A stretch of DNA of 64,000 nucleotides from CAVXXB01 sp963765585 (lineage in GTDB: Bacteria; Calditrichota; Calditrichia; JAJRVZ01): the NCBI GenBank assembly GCA_963765585.1, contig CAVXXB010000014.1, positions 124,001 through 188,000 of the forward strand, in the 5' to 3' direction. Position numbers and translations under genes: made by a program. Below, piece by piece: positions 1 to 11,227 of this stretch. Every line of letters starts with the position of its first letter. Within the stretch, counting starts at the first letter, position 1. The notes beneath the pieces are model-generated. The model saw only the letters and a list, made by a program, of their open reading frames with translations. It did no database searches and was not told the DNA's origin.

Positions 1-2699
1 GGGAAACTGGCCAGATACCACTTGTTTTGCAGTACCGGAACGACAGAAGCATTGACTACAATTCGTTGGTTAAATCCTCTCTTAATGATACCATTGCTAT
101 CGGGATCAAATACCCATAATTCAAAATGATACAAACCATCCGGGAGCGGGTAAAAGTCCAGGGAACCGAGCGGAATATTGTCTTCTCTTTGGAGTTCTGT
201 AACACCAGTGGTTGTTATCTGGCTGAATTTATATCTTGCCCGGAGAGATTCGGTTGAGGCACCATATCTCCAGTTATAGTTTTCAACCGTGTCATCCGCT
301 GTAAATTGAAAATGTAATGCTGAAAAAGTGTGTATAGAATCCGGCTGTGACAGCATAATAATTTCTGGTGCATCGTGATCAAAAAGTATATTCATCACTA
401 GTTTAATGCCACTTGCAGGTTGATCGGGCTGATTGGATATAAGCCGCAGTGTAACTTCGTGTGGTTCTTCTCTCATCGATTTATTCGGATTCATGTGATA
501 GCCAATGTCAACGGAATCTCCCGGGATTAAAATAATCTGGCTGGTATCGGCACTGAACCATTGGTCGATAAAGGCATCCGGATCATATTGAAAATTAAAC
601 CAAAGTGTACCGCCACCATCGTTTTTCACCTTCAAAGTTTGATACAGCGTATCCCCGGGTGGCACATAATTAACGCGGTCAGTAAAATCGAGAGTGATAT
701 CCGGAGCAAGCGTAGTCGCCGTTATTTCCACCGGATCAGAATAAATCCTGAATCCCGGATCAAAATAGTTAAAAATGGTGATAAAATAGGTCTGGGCAAT
801 CTCCAGTTTTGGTATCTTGACCTGTACCGGTATGTCAAGAGCAAAGGTTGTATCGATAAAGTTAACGGCGGCATCGGCGTCGTTTATGGCAGAACTTTTA
901 CTCCAAACAATTCGCGTCCCGGTATAGAATGTGCTGAATTCATTTTTCCACCCAAGTAGTAATTCCTGATCCATTGAGGTTACCTGCGGTGACGCGACCG
1001 CCAGTACCGGGGTCAACATAACCTCAAAATTAAAAGTATCACTGGCACTTACCTGACCATCATTTGCCGTAATAATAACTTCATACTTCCCTGTATCGCC
1101 AAACGCCGGTGTATAATCTATCACTCCGGTAGCCGCATCTATATCAAAAAGAGGGAAGTTGTCTGAATAGCTGAGTGCATCCCCATCCACATCAATGGCA
1201 GAAGCCTTATAACTGAATTGTAATAAGGCATAGGCCAAAGTATCCGGTATGTTTTCAATGACCGGGATATCATTTGTATTAATCACATTAATTTTTGTTT
1301 TCAAGGTATCATCAAAACCAAAACGATCCGTCACTCCTATCTCAACCGGAATGCCGGTGATAACATCTTCATTCCGGGGTATACCGGAAACGGCGCCATT
1401 TTTTTCAACCGTCATCCACCCAGGAATATTCACCGGATAAAAGTCCAATGTATCTTTGTCAATATCTACTGCAAAAACAGTATCCACATAGACACTGTCT
1501 TCAGTCGCGTCTAAAAGAGCAGAAGTCAATATTTGCGGTGGATCGTTGACATTGGCCACTTCGATAAATGTGATCAGGGTATCAGCTTCACCCGCTTCAT
1601 CAAGCGCTTCAATTTCAATTTTTACACCGCTCCCAACATCTTTATTCAATGGCGTACCAGAGAGAGAACCATCACTCAATAGACTCATCCATTCGGGAAT
1701 GAAAACCGGGGCAAATAATATTCTGTCACCATCTGGATCAAAAGCACGAACGGTATCAATATATGCACGGTCCTGCACCGCATTCTTTAATGAGACAGTC
1801 GATATTTGTGGTGGCCGGTTAAGACCAACACCGCGTATGGGGAGTATCAGACCTTCCGCTGTAAAATGTGGATCATTACAACGAATAAAAACTTCATCAA
1901 AATATACCTGTCTCTGGCCGGGTAGAAAATTCATTTTAAACACAGCACTGTCACCGGGTGGGATAAATACAGGTAATTGTTCAAAATAGTTAAACTCAGC
2001 CACATGTAATTCAAGATTAAAAATTTCCAGTTGGCGGTTTCCGGTGTTATGAACGACCAGGTCTGTGACTTGAGTTTCGCCAGGAAAAGCCGACATAAAA
2101 AGTGTATCGATTTTCACATCGATCCGGGGTTGAAAAGTCGGCATGGCAAACGGTGATCCACCATATACGCCCTGGTTAATCCGCCCTCCATTGGGCATCG
2201 GCTCCAGACTGAAATCATCATTTGGGTCTCCGGCATCAATCGTTGCTGACATGGTATCCGGAATAAAGTCCATGGAATCCATAACAAATGGTTGGAACAG
2301 CGGTGGTATCGGATTCAGCTCAAAACCGGTATACTTCCCCTCGATACTGTCTACGCTGGAGTAAGTGATATTAAGATCTATGGTCGACTGATTGCGAATA
2401 TCCGACCCTTTTTTAAAGTCGTTAAAAATGTCGTCTTTATTGTTATGATAAATGATCGCATTTTTTATCTTTACCTGCGAGTTATCGTAGATGTCAATGC
2501 CTTCACTTTTATTACCCACAATCGTGACATTCTTCAGATCAACGATAGAGTTACTGCTGGTCTGGATACCGATCTCATTATCGGATATAATTATATTTTC
2601 TGCTTTTAGAAATCCATTTGGAAAAAGTACATTAAAGGCAGTTTGATTATGAGAGAATCCGGCAAAAGATAAACATACGGGCCGGTTTTCGATCACGCA
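1..2699 (-). pseudogene. C-terminal part of giant secreted beta-helix/Ig-repeat protein (frameshifted, runs off left edge)
   Basis: Reading the minus strand in the frame whose codons start at positions 2699, 2696 and so on gives an uninterrupted translation down to base 1, with no stop and no own start. It begins with parallel beta-helix-like strands (the motif NNSIVDLKNVTIVGN is typical), then a short ASPM/choice-of-anchor-like stretch, then at least two cadherin/He_PIG-type Ig repeats (each with a DxDGDxLxF...IPxWMxxxxxGxxSGTP signature), and FnIII-like strands. It directly continues the protein encoded at 2647-5646: the upstream frame enters the same beta-helix and then stops after 17 out-of-frame residues. 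One missing base near 2685-2705 restores one protein. The true C-terminus (probably a type IX sorting domain, inferred) lies beyond the window. Confidence 0.75.
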
Positions 2700-5646
2700 T
2701 ACCTTCATTAGCCCCTTCAATATCAAACCAGTGAAATCGAACAGTATCCGTATTGACGATTCCTGAGATAGTAACTCCGAGCCAAGGTTGTCTGTCATCC
2801 TTTGCACGGAAATTTACAAACGCCTCCTCAGTTCCTGTTACATCCAAATTCCCATACACAGTAAGGCCGGCCTCAGGCTCGAATACGAGCTCCACACCTT
2901 CTGTAATAAGGAGTGAGGAATCTTGTCTCACCTCGATGGGACCGGTCACAAGATATGGAAATAGCGTGTCTGAAAGTACGCCGGAGATAGAGCCTGATAA
3001 TTCAAAGGGTATAATTACCTCCAGATTTCCGGTCATTGGAAAAGCCATGGCGGAAAGATTCATGGCTTCAACCCGGTACCAGTATATACTACCCGGTGCG
3101 ACCGTTGAATCAACATAGGAGTTGGTAAAACTTGTGGCAATCGGAACCATGCTCAGCGTATCCGGTCCGCGAAAAATATTGTAAAAATCCAGGTCTATAA
3201 TGGGATCAAATTCTTTCCAACCGAGGTAAATGGCACCGCTGGATACGTCAATGGAATCGAAGTTGGCGATATTGACTTGTTGGCCACCGGGTCCGGGTAA
3301 ATTACGGATCACTTGAAATTGGCCCAGATCGCTGTCATATGCAACAACATCCAAAGAAGCATCCATATCAAAATCGCCAGGTGTTAACCCGGTGGGCTCC
3401 ACTTCAATAATTCGCTCAACATCAAAACGCTCACTAAATGAGGCGCCAATATTCTGAAAAACCTTAAATTTTTTGCCAGTAGCGGTGATAACGACATCCA
3501 GAAAGCGGTCATTGTTAAAATCATGGGCAATAAAAGAAGTAATTGAGTCCGGATCGCCCTGGTTAATAACGGTCATTTCGGAGAATTGCCAATCAGGATC
3601 CTTATGGAATATTCTGATTATTTCTCTGTTTTGAGCAAGCACCTCCATCTGCCGGTCGTCGTCAATATCGGCCAGGATGAATTTATCAAATGGTCCGGGA
3701 ATCATAGTCTCCTGGTCAAATCCTTCCCATGCGACCATATGTCTTAGTACAATATCACCGGATGGTGTCAGTCCGGCAAAATCTGTAAAGGCATCTGCAT
3801 CAATATCCCTCAGTTCCACATTGCTCCAGTCCATCCCGGGATCACCAAAAAGCTGAAAACCGAAAGAGGACTCATCCACCATGACCCGGGTCTGCAGAGA
3901 GTCATTTATGATAGCCAGATCCATCAGGGCATCCTGATCTGCCGAATATACTTCAACATCCCTAATATTATTTGAAAAATAAGATGCCCCAAACCGGAAT
4001 GGGTTTGGTGATGCATCCGGTTCTTTGATGTATGTTTGAATCATATTATCATCAAAGACGACCAAATCCATCCAACCATCCAGATTGATATCCATGGTAC
4101 GTATTTGATCGGTGATTCCCGAATTAAGTGAGAGGGGAGATGCCAACGCTTCTGTTAAGGGTGGCGAAGACTCACCACTAGGTGTTCCCGGAAACAGATA
4201 TATTGAGTCGGATGTTATTGTTACCAAATCAAAGATATCATCTTCAGTAAAGAATCCGGTAACAAAATTTGAAGTTTTTGTACCCAAAAAATTCAGTGGT
4301 GTAGGCGAAGAATTAAGAAAGTTTTGTCCGCTACTGGATATGGCAAATAATTGATAATTAAATGTTTTATCAAATGGTAATAATGAAATATTCTCACGGA
4401 TATTATTTGACAGAATAATGGTCCAAATTTCTCCGGGGATGGACCCGCTATTTTGAATAAAAATTTCAATGGTTGTGCTGTCACCGGGAAAATAGCTGAC
4501 GGTAAAGGGAACAAAACCCTGAATGGAACTCTGTATAAATATGCCATTCTGCACACTTGCAATATCAGTTACAGTGGTAAAACTAATCTGAAGTGAGGTT
4601 TGGGCCGGATATGAAAACTCGTTCATAAAGGGAAACATATCACGGACCATAAAGTCATAACGTGCTATCAGACCATCAGATCCGGCTGCAATTGCCACAG
4701 GCTGTGGACCCGGGTTGGGAGACACAGTGATGGCATTTAATGATTTGCCTTCCATATTCTGATAAACCGGACCAAATGTGCTTGCCCAGCGATCCGACAT
4801 ATATATAAATCCGTTAGCGGTTGTCACCCAAATTTTTTCAAACGTATCCGTTACACCACTAATATCTGTAATCGGGAAATCAACCTCGGGTGGAAAATTA
4901 GCCGACATTGTTCCGTATGTTCCGCCCAGATCTTCCAATACCAACAGGGCACCGGTTCCGGTCATTGTATTTTCACCAGCGAAATAGAGGCGTCCAAAAT
5001 CGGCAAAGGCAGATTTGACCATGACGTTGTCAAGTGAATCCACAAATTCAAAGACGGTATCATTGTTTTCATCGGATAGAATGTAGGATTTGGTGTTCCA
5101 GAACGCACTGGCATATACGCCGTAGGGGGTAGATATCAAACTGGTGAAATTTACAATATTACCATTTACGGCTCCGGGTATCCAACTGTCACCTTTATCA
5201 TCAGAATAATAAATCCGACCATTATCGCCCGCAATCCAGATGCGGTTTCCATTTACAGTAACCGCATGCAAATCTTCTGGTACAGGTGTATTTTCATCAA
5301 AAAGAGATTTCTGTCTGACGCGGAACACTGACCCACCCTGACCGACAGCGATTACAGTGGTATCAGCAATGTCATACAAAACATCGACGGCTTCTATTCT
5401 GTCTGTGGATGGGATTGGGATTTGTTTCCAGCCAAATCCACCATTATCAGAAAAAGCAAAATAGGCATTATCTCCGACAATAAAAAACTCTGCACCGCTT
5501 GTATCACGGGATACAATGTCATTAACCCATTCCGGCTGAACTTGCAGCACTTTATCTGTCCATCCTCCGGCGGTAACTATTCCGGAGAACATGAATATCA
5601 GAGTTGTTAGAATCGGCACCAACAAATATATATTTTTAATTCTCAT
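2647..5646 (-). CDS. Secreted beta-propeller / FG-GAP (VCBS) repeat protein, N-terminal part
   Basis: About 999 residues from the ATG at 5646, chosen because AAGGA lies 8 bases upstream; an earlier in-frame start at 5697 would put 17 residues before a clear signal peptide (IKNIYLLVPILTTLIFMFSG). Residues about 30-330 are BNR/YCF48-like propeller blades (for example IWIAGDNGRIYYSDDKGDSW). About 450-780 carry FG-GAP/VCBS calcium-binding-like repeats (NLDGWMDLVVFDD, DFNNDRFLDVVIT, DFDMDASLDVVAY). An FnIII-like segment and the start of a beta-helix follow. The last 17 residues are out of frame and belong to the frameshift described for 1-2699. Function is unknown; the architecture fits a large exported surface or extracellular protein. 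Monocistronic as far as can be seen. Confidence 0.8.
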   Translation of the reverse strand: MRIKNIYLLVPILTTLIFMFSGIVTAGGWTDKVLQVQPEWVNDIVSRDTSGAEFFIVGDNAYFAFSDNGGFGWKQIPIPSTDRIEAVDVLYDIADTTVIAVGQGGSVFRVRQKSLFDENTPVPEDLHAVTVNGNRIWIAGDNGRIYYSDDKGDSWIPGAVNGNIVNFTSLISTPYGVYASAFWNTKSYILSDENNDTVFEFVDSLDNVMVKSAFADFGRLYFAGENTMTGTGALLVLEDLGGTYGTMSANFPPEVDFPITDISGVTDTFEKIWVTTANGFIYMSDRWASTFGPVYQNMEGKSLNAITVSPNPGPQPVAIAAGSDGLIARYDFMVRDMFPFMNEFSYPAQTSLQISFTTVTDIASVQNGIFIQSSIQGFVPFTVSYFPGDSTTIEIFIQNSGSIPGEIWTIILSNNIRENISLLPFDKTFNYQLFAISSSGQNFLNSSPTPLNFLGTKTSNFVTGFFTEDDIFDLVTITSDSIYLFPGTPSGESSPPLTEALASPLSLNSGITDQIRTMDINLDGWMDLVVFDDNMIQTYIKEPDASPNPFRFGASYFSNNIRDVEVYSADQDALMDLAIINDSLQTRVMVDESSFGFQLFGDPGMDWSNVELRDIDADAFTDFAGLTPSGDIVLRHMVAWEGFDQETMIPGPFDKFILADIDDDRQMEVLAQNREIIRIFHKDPDWQFSEMTVINQGDPDSITSFIAHDFNNDRFLDVVITATGKKFKVFQNIGASFSERFDVERIIEVEPTGLTPGDFDMDASLDVVAYDSDLGQFQVIRNLPGPGGQQVNIANFDSIDVSSGAIYLGWKEFDPIIDLDFYNIFRGPDTLSMVPIATSFTNSYVDSTVAPGSIYWYRVEAMNLSAMAFPMTGNLEVIIPFELSGSISGVLSDTLFPYLVTGPIEVRQDSSLLITEGVELVFEPEAGLTVYGNLDVTGTEEAFVNFRAKDDRQPWLGVTISGIVNTDTVRFHWFDIEGANEGMRDRKPARMFIFCRILS

Positions 5647-5882
5647 AATTCGCATCCTTAGCACGACTACCAATGAATTATTATCGGCATTCACCACCCA
5701 TAGTTTATATATATTGCCACTTAGAAATAAAAATAATAACCGGATTTATTATTACCGTGATCCCTGTCAATTTCATAATAAATGGAGCGAGAGGTTAAAG
5801 CAGAAATTTTTTTAACACTCGGAGAAGTTTATTCTCAGTTTTATAACCGAGGATTAAAAAGCACAGGGATCTAATGTTAACT

Positions 5883-8015
5883 TCATTTAATATAGAGTTG
5901 AAGAAAATCCTTTGATGTCGTGACTGGCAAACTACAGGCAAAATTGTGACATATATATGCGGTTGGATTCCCGTTAGACGTGGTCTTTCCATCAAATAGA
6001 GATGCACTTAAAAAGTCAGGAAATTTATTCTCTTCAACACTAATCACTACCTTAAATGGTTCAAATTTTTCGAAGATTATTTTATAAAATGCTTCAGGTG
6101 ATTTCCCGGCGGGAGAGATTAATAAAATTTCCTTTGGTTTCTGATGATAAAATTCCAGGCCAATCAGGTAACTGGCATATCCATAGGGATTTTTCATTAT
6201 GCTGTGACCATATTTTTTTAGAATCTGCTCACTGTAATTGTATTGATTATTATTTTCAGTCAATGAGTAAAACCGCAGATTATTATGCAACATTACGGAG
6301 ATGGCGGAGGGAACAGACTGATCATTTTCATCTTTCATACGGAACAACAAATCGTCTCTATTTTCACGGGATACAAAATACCCACCGTTTTCAGAGTCCC
6401 AGAAATCCGAATTGACCACCTTGAGTAGATTTTGTGCCCATTCTAAATAGGATTCATCAAATAAAGCCTCATAAGCGTCGAACAACCCGCGAATCAAAAA
6501 GGCATAATCTTCCAGATACCCGTCTATTTGGGCCTTGCCTTTGTTATAGGTACGCAGTAAATGATCATTTTGGCTCAGGTTTTGTTTTAAAAATGAAATG
6601 TTCTTTGTAATAACTTCTTTATATTCCGGATCCCTGAAAATTTGATATGCCTTTGAATACGCAGAGAGCATCAGGGCATTCCAGGAAGTTAAAATTTTGT
6701 CATCCAAACCGGGCCGGATTCTTGTGCTGCGCGCCTCAAGTAATTTGCTTCGAGATGCATGCAATATTTTTCTTATGTCATCCTCAGTCTTATTAAATCG
6801 CGCACTAACATCACTCAAAGTGGTTTGGACATGTAAAATGTTTTTTCCTTCAAAATTACCCTGGGCAGTTACATCATAATAATCACAAAATATTCTGCTG
6901 TCCGATCCTAAAATGTTATCAATTTCAACTTTATCCCAGACATAAAATTTACCTTCTTCGCCCTCACTATCTGCATCGAGACTGGAATAAAAACCACCTT
7001 CAGCGGATGTCATTTCACGTCGCACAAATTCAAGAATATCGCGCGCAACATCTGCAAAAAACGGATCGCCTGTAACCAGATACGTATCCAGATACAAGGG
7101 AACCAGCTGGGCATTGTCATAAAGCATTTTTTCAAAGTGCGGAACGAGCCATTTGTCATCTACTGAGTAACGGGCAAATCCACCACCAATTTGATCATAA
7201 ATTCCACCCTCGGCCATCTTCTTGAGTGAGTGGGTGACCGTATGTAAATATTCTTCCTCACCGGTTCGATGATAATAATTCAATAAAAAAGTCAGGGGTT
7301 GGATTGCCGGAAATTTTGGCGCCCGGCCCAATCCGCCATTTTGCCGGTCAAACATACGATTCAGACTTGCAGCCGCATCGCCCAAAGCCATCATCTTTGG
7401 AATTTCGGAATTGGTATCTTCGTTCATGGAATTTTCAAATGCCTCTCGAACCGATGCAATATTCTGCTTTAATGCTGATTTTTCCTGATTGTAAAACTTG
7501 CTAACGTGCTGCAGCACATTTTTCCATGAAGGACGGCCATAACGGTCATCGGGAGGGAAGTAGGTTCCGCCATAGAAGGGTTCTAAGTCCGGTGTAAGGA
7601 ATACATTTAACGGCCAGCCGCCGCTGCCGGTTGTCATCTGTACATAAGTCATATAAATCTGATCGATATCCGGTCGTTCTTCGCGATCCACCTTAATACA
7701 GACAAATAACTCGTTCATTATTTTGGCAGTTTCTTCGTCTTCAAAGGATTCATGCTCCATAACGTGACACCAGTGACATGCTGAATAGCCAATGCTCAAC
7801 AGGATGGGTCTGTTAAGTGATTTTGCCAGCTCAAAAGCGGCTTCACCCCATGGATACCAGTCCACTGGATTGTCGGCATGTTGTAATAAATACGGGCTGG
7901 TTTCTTTTGCCAGATGGTTTTTATAATTTCCCAATTGAATTTCCTCAGATTGTTGATGTTCCTCTGCGGTACAGCTAAATAGTATGACCGACAGTAATAT
8001 AATTTGATATTTCAT
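5883..8015 (-). CDS. YyaL/SPATA20-type thioredoxin-domain lipoprotein (DUF255)
   Basis: 710 residues from the ATG at 8015. The frame is open to 8102, but this start gives a clean lipoprotein signal (MKYQIILLSVILFSC, lipobox Cys15), whereas the upstream extension is not signal-like. Residues about 25-190 are the DUF255 thioredoxin-like domain: NHLAKETSPYLLQHA, NPVDWYPW, the CxxC site SACHWCHVMEHESF and VDREERPDID are all hallmark motifs. The rest is the (alpha/alpha)6-barrel part with HFEKMLYDNAQL and SSLDADSEGEEGKFY. Length is usual for the family. The biochemical role of the family is not established; a redox or sugar-related function is guessed from its two folds. The lipid anchor is a variation on the usually cytosolic family. 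Its neighbour is divergent, so it is probably transcribed alone. Confidence 0.92.
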   Translation of the reverse strand: MKYQIILLSVILFSCTAEEHQQSEEIQLGNYKNHLAKETSPYLLQHADNPVDWYPWGEAAFELAKSLNRPILLSIGYSACHWCHVMEHESFEDEETAKIMNELFVCIKVDREERPDIDQIYMTYVQMTTGSGGWPLNVFLTPDLEPFYGGTYFPPDDRYGRPSWKNVLQHVSKFYNQEKSALKQNIASVREAFENSMNEDTNSEIPKMMALGDAAASLNRMFDRQNGGLGRAPKFPAIQPLTFLLNYYHRTGEEEYLHTVTHSLKKMAEGGIYDQIGGGFARYSVDDKWLVPHFEKMLYDNAQLVPLYLDTYLVTGDPFFADVARDILEFVRREMTSAEGGFYSSLDADSEGEEGKFYVWDKVEIDNILGSDSRIFCDYYDVTAQGNFEGKNILHVQTTLSDVSARFNKTEDDIRKILHASRSKLLEARSTRIRPGLDDKILTSWNALMLSAYSKAYQIFRDPEYKEVITKNISFLKQNLSQNDHLLRTYNKGKAQIDGYLEDYAFLIRGLFDAYEALFDESYLEWAQNLLKVVNSDFWDSENGGYFVSRENRDDLLFRMKDENDQSVPSAISVMLHNNLRFYSLTENNNQYNYSEQILKKYGHSIMKNPYGYASYLIGLEFYHQKPKEILLISPAGKSPEAFYKIIFEKFEPFKVVISVEENKFPDFLSASLFDGKTTSNGNPTAYICHNFACSLPVTTSKDFLQLYIK

Positions 8016-8149
8016 ATGCTTTAATTTTAGTTGATAAGAATCTATACGAAATCTGAGGAATAATAATTTCATGTTAGCGTTATTTTGACATAGATAAAGC
8101 AAATTCTTAATTTAAACGAAAGACAAAGTTTGATTTTGATTAACCACGA

Positions 8150-8253
8150 AGTTCACGAAGAACTAATTTCTCCGATTCAATCATTTAGAGAGAATTTTTT
8201 ACAAAAAATTTACTCTATTAAAATTTCGTATACTTCGTGCTCTTCGTGGTGAA
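8150..8253. repeat. Inverted word-like repeat, family A (CACGAAG / CTTCGTG)
   Basis: In the gene-free stretch 8016-8358 the left arm reads ACCACGAAGTTCACGAAGA and the right arm TCTTCGTGGTGAA after CTTCGTGCTC, so the unit could fold back over about 60 bases of AT-rich loop. Relatives of this imperfect unit occur at 29086-29113, 36970-37160, 38920-39012 and 43300-43345. No coding potential is seen here. Confidence 0.6.
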
Positions 8254-8358
8254 TGTTTTATTAAATGTCCCAAGCAAATGGCCACAGGCCGTCGTTCGCC
8301 ATTTGGATGAGCACTGAGTCTCCTGTGGTTTTTTTATATTTATACAGGGACCCGAATC

Positions 8359-9949
8359 ATGAAAAATTTAGTATTATATCTTCCTTTTGTTTGGACTTTT
8401 ACTGGGTGGATGTGCAAAAACGCATTCCGATCGCGGTAACAATCAAAAATATACTTCTCCAATTTCTATAGAAAATTTGCAGGCCAATATGGCTTTTCTT
8501 GCCTCCGATGAACTGGAGGGCAGGGAGACGGCGACACGTGGCGAAGATTTGGCGGCGCTGTATATAAAATCCGAATTAAGAAAATATGGTGTTGGTCCCC
8601 TGGATGAAATAGGGGGTTACTATCAGCAAGTCGAATTAATCCGAACCAGTTTTGATGAAAACTCGTCAATCGCTGTTTTGAGTGCGGATAATAGTAAAAT
8701 CATGGATTTGGAATATCTTACTGATTTTGCTGGTTCATCACGGGTATTTGCCTCCCTGGATACCGTGGCAAATCTGGTTTTTGCCGGATATGGCATCACA
8801 GCCGAAGAGTTTGAATATGATGATTATGATTCGATTGATGTGACCAACAAGTTTGTATTGATTTGGCCGGGTGAACCGTTAAGTGAAGATACCGCTTATT
8901 TCTCCGGCGAGGAGGATACAAAATACAGTGGTTTATTTACAAAAGTTGCCACAGCAAAAAAACAGGGTGCGCTTGGTATCTTTCTTGTTTCCAAGATGGA
9001 AGAAAAATATGGTTGGGAAGCAATCATTAACTATGGTGGAAAAGGTAGTCTGGCCTTAAGAAAACAGGAAAAAGATACTAAGCCAAGTAGTCGATTACCT
9101 AGAATCTATCTTAAAACTGCCACGCTTGAAAAGATCCTGGAGAACTCACAATATTCTTACGAAGTAATCGCTGAAAGAATAGCTGCCGGACAAACAATCC
9201 CGGCATTTGAATTAGAAAAAAAGGTTAAGGTGAAATTTAATTTTCTTACCGATTCGACAGTAACGGCAAATAATGTTATTGGTTATTTTGAAGGAAATGA
9301 TCCGGTATTAAAAAATGAAATAGTGGCTATTGGTAATCACTATGATCATGTTGGGACGTCCAGCACCGGAATCTATAACGGGGCTGACGATAATGCTTCG
9401 GGTGTTGTGGCAACACTGGAAGTGGCAAAGGCTGTGGCATATAATAAGGAACTAAAACGATCTGTATTGTTTCTTTTTCATACAGGTGAAGAAAAGGGTC
9501 TGCTTGGATCGAAATATCTTTCAGCAAATTTAAATAACATTGACAAAATGGCCGCCTATATCAATCTGGACATGGTAGGCCGTGGCCCGGTTGACAGTAT
9601 CTATGTGATAGGTGCAGATAAGTTGAGTACAGAGTTCAGTGAAATAGTTGAACAGGCAAATAATGAAAGTGTTGAGTTTGGTTTTGATTATAAATATAAT
9701 GCACCCGGTGACCCAAATCGCTTTTATTACCGTAGTGATCATTATAGTTATGCCAAACACGAAATTCCGGTGGTGTTCTTTTTTGATTATATGACAGAAG
9801 ATTATCACAAGGTTACAGACACAGCAGAAAAAATTAATTACGAGAAGCTGGCAAAAATCTCTGATTTAAGTTACACGATACTAAAGATCACCGCCAACCG
9901 GGATGCAAAGCCGGAAGTGGACAAGCCCCTTTCTGCAAAGCAGGACTAA
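8359..9949 (+). CDS. M28-family metallopeptidase, probable lipoprotein (N-terminal frameshift)
   Basis: Zinc aminopeptidase of family M28 with a PA-like insert. Metal-site motifs are visible: GNHYDHVG, GADDNASGV, HTGEEKGLLGS, NLDMVGR, and RSDHYSYAKHEIPVVFF. The open frame proper starts at a TTG at 8387 (520 residues) and lacks a secretion signal. An ATG at 8359 with AGGGA 9 bases upstream encodes MKNLVLYL in another frame. Removing one T from the run at 8385-8388 joins it to LFGLLLGGCAKT, giving a textbook lipoprotein signal with lipobox Cys. I therefore take 8359 as the real start and the extra T as an indel. The enzyme would release N-terminal amino acids from peptides in the periplasm or outside the outer membrane. 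Confidence 0.88.
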
Positions 9950-9954
9950 AAGTT

Positions 9955-10080
9955 ATGGATTAGAGATTAGAAATGAGAGATGAGAAATGAAAAGTTTTTT
10001 TAAAACAACTTGACACATTGAAATCAAAATCTAAAAACTTCTCTAACTTCTCTAATCTCTAATCTCTAATCTCTAATCTG
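9955..10080. repeat. Inverted word-like repeat, family B (ATTAGAAATGAGAAATGA / TCTCTAATCTCTAATC)
   Basis: Between the convergent ends of the M28 and DUF4097 genes the left side reads GGATTAGAGATTAGAAATGA and the right side repeats CTCTAATCT four times before base 10080. The arms are inverted copies around an AT-rich centre. Convergent location and fold-back potential fit a bidirectional terminator-like role, but there is no clean T-run. A sister copy lies at 14465-14580. Confidence 0.6.
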
Positions 10081-10082
10081 CC

Positions 10083-11204
10083 TCATTTTCCTTTACGAAT
10101 AACAATATTACCATTGATGGTTTCAATTTTTACTTTGAATTTTCCACCCGCGACTTCACCGGTACCATAAATATATTTTCGGGGTGAACCATCGTCATAG
10201 TCCCAGTCCTCTGATTCTTCAATCTTGACAGGAAAATCGCTGATAATTTTATACTTGTCTGATTCTCTTTTGGTATAGGTTAGTTTCAGATCAAAATTCA
10301 TGGAAAGGCCGGCTGGAACAGTAACCGTTATGTCACCACCCATGGATGAAATATCTATATCACGATCACCCTTGTTTGGATCTCCAACCATCTTGGCACT
10401 TACATCGCCTCCCATAGTAGACAATTTAAACCCACCATCAACCTCTTTGAGTGTAATATCGCCACCCATGGTTTTGGCTTTGACGAAGACCCCGGCATAG
10501 CCTATTTCTATATCGCCACCCATTGTACTTACATTGGCCCCGGCGGATGCATCGTCCACTTTAATTTCACCACCCATGGTAGATATGCGAACTTCTTTGG
10601 TACGATTTCTGGATTTGCCTTTTCCCTCTCCAACATATTTAACATCCCCGCCCATACTGGAGCCACGTACATTGCCGGCAACATTATTAAAGATGATATC
10701 CCCGCCCATAGTCTTAAGTTCACCATCCAGGTTTGAGTCTCTTACATCGATATCGCCGCCCATTGTAGTCATCTCAATTTTGCCGTTTAGCTTGGCCAAT
10801 TCAATTTCACCACCCATGGTTTCACCTTCAATATCACCTTCAACATTTTCAATGATGATATCTCCACCGACGGTTTCGAGATTAAGATTGGTTTTGCCCG
10901 GTACCCGCACAGTTATTTCAAAGTCCCCCGAATGACGACCTCTACCCGAATGTCCGACATCGATGGAAAGACCGGATGAACGTTCTTTGATATCTATCCG
11001 ATAGTCATCCAAATCGTCATCCGCCTCGGCAACCAGCGAGACCTGATTCTTATCCCATCCAATAACGTGAATTGATCCTCCGGTGTGTAAATCAATTTCA
11101 ACATCTGAACCCGGCTTTATATCAAACTTACGTTCCATTGAATTCTGTGCCATCAACAATCCGGTGATGATCAATAACAGAAAGCTAACTTGCATGATTT
11201 TCAT
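10083..11204 (-). CDS. DUF4097 beta-strand repeat protein, exported
   Basis: 373 residues with a signal peptide (MKIMQVSFLLLIITGLLMAQ) followed by a DUF4097/adhesin-type beta-roll. The most striking trait is a TMGGDI/TMGGEI motif recurring about ten times at short spacing (roughly residues 125-300), giving a regular right-handed beta-strand ladder with Gly-Gly turns. Start supported by AAGGAG 9 bases upstream. It is the last gene of an operon with an ECF sigma factor and an anti-sigma-like protein (23 bases after the latter). Sigma, anti-sigma and DUF4097 are often found together, and DUF4097 proteins are thought to be envelope targets of such systems. Exact function unknown. Confidence 0.9.
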   Translation of the reverse strand: MKIMQVSFLLLIITGLLMAQNSMERKFDIKPGSDVEIDLHTGGSIHVIGWDKNQVSLVAEADDDLDDYRIDIKERSSGLSIDVGHSGRGRHSGDFEITVRVPGKTNLNLETVGGDIIIENVEGDIEGETMGGEIELAKLNGKIEMTTMGGDIDVRDSNLDGELKTMGGDIIFNNVAGNVRGSSMGGDVKYVGEGKGKSRNRTKEVRISTMGGEIKVDDASAGANVSTMGGDIEIGYAGVFVKAKTMGGDITLKEVDGGFKLSTMGGDVSAKMVGDPNKGDRDIDISSMGGDITVTVPAGLSMNFDLKLTYTKRESDKYKIISDFPVKIEESEDWDYDDGSPRKYIYGTGEVAGGKFKVKIETINGNIVIRKGK

Positions 11205-11227
11205 TTTGAACTCCTTTTAAAATTATA

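Noticed and set aside
561..2609. Five plus-strand frames at the left edge
   Set aside because: The minus strand is open throughout and gives recognisable Ig/beta-helix repeats; the plus frames are shadows.
10300..10935. Two plus-strand frames rich in SPPMV-like repeats
   Set aside because: They are the reverse reading of the TMGGD repeat in the DUF4097 gene; no start signals and no family.
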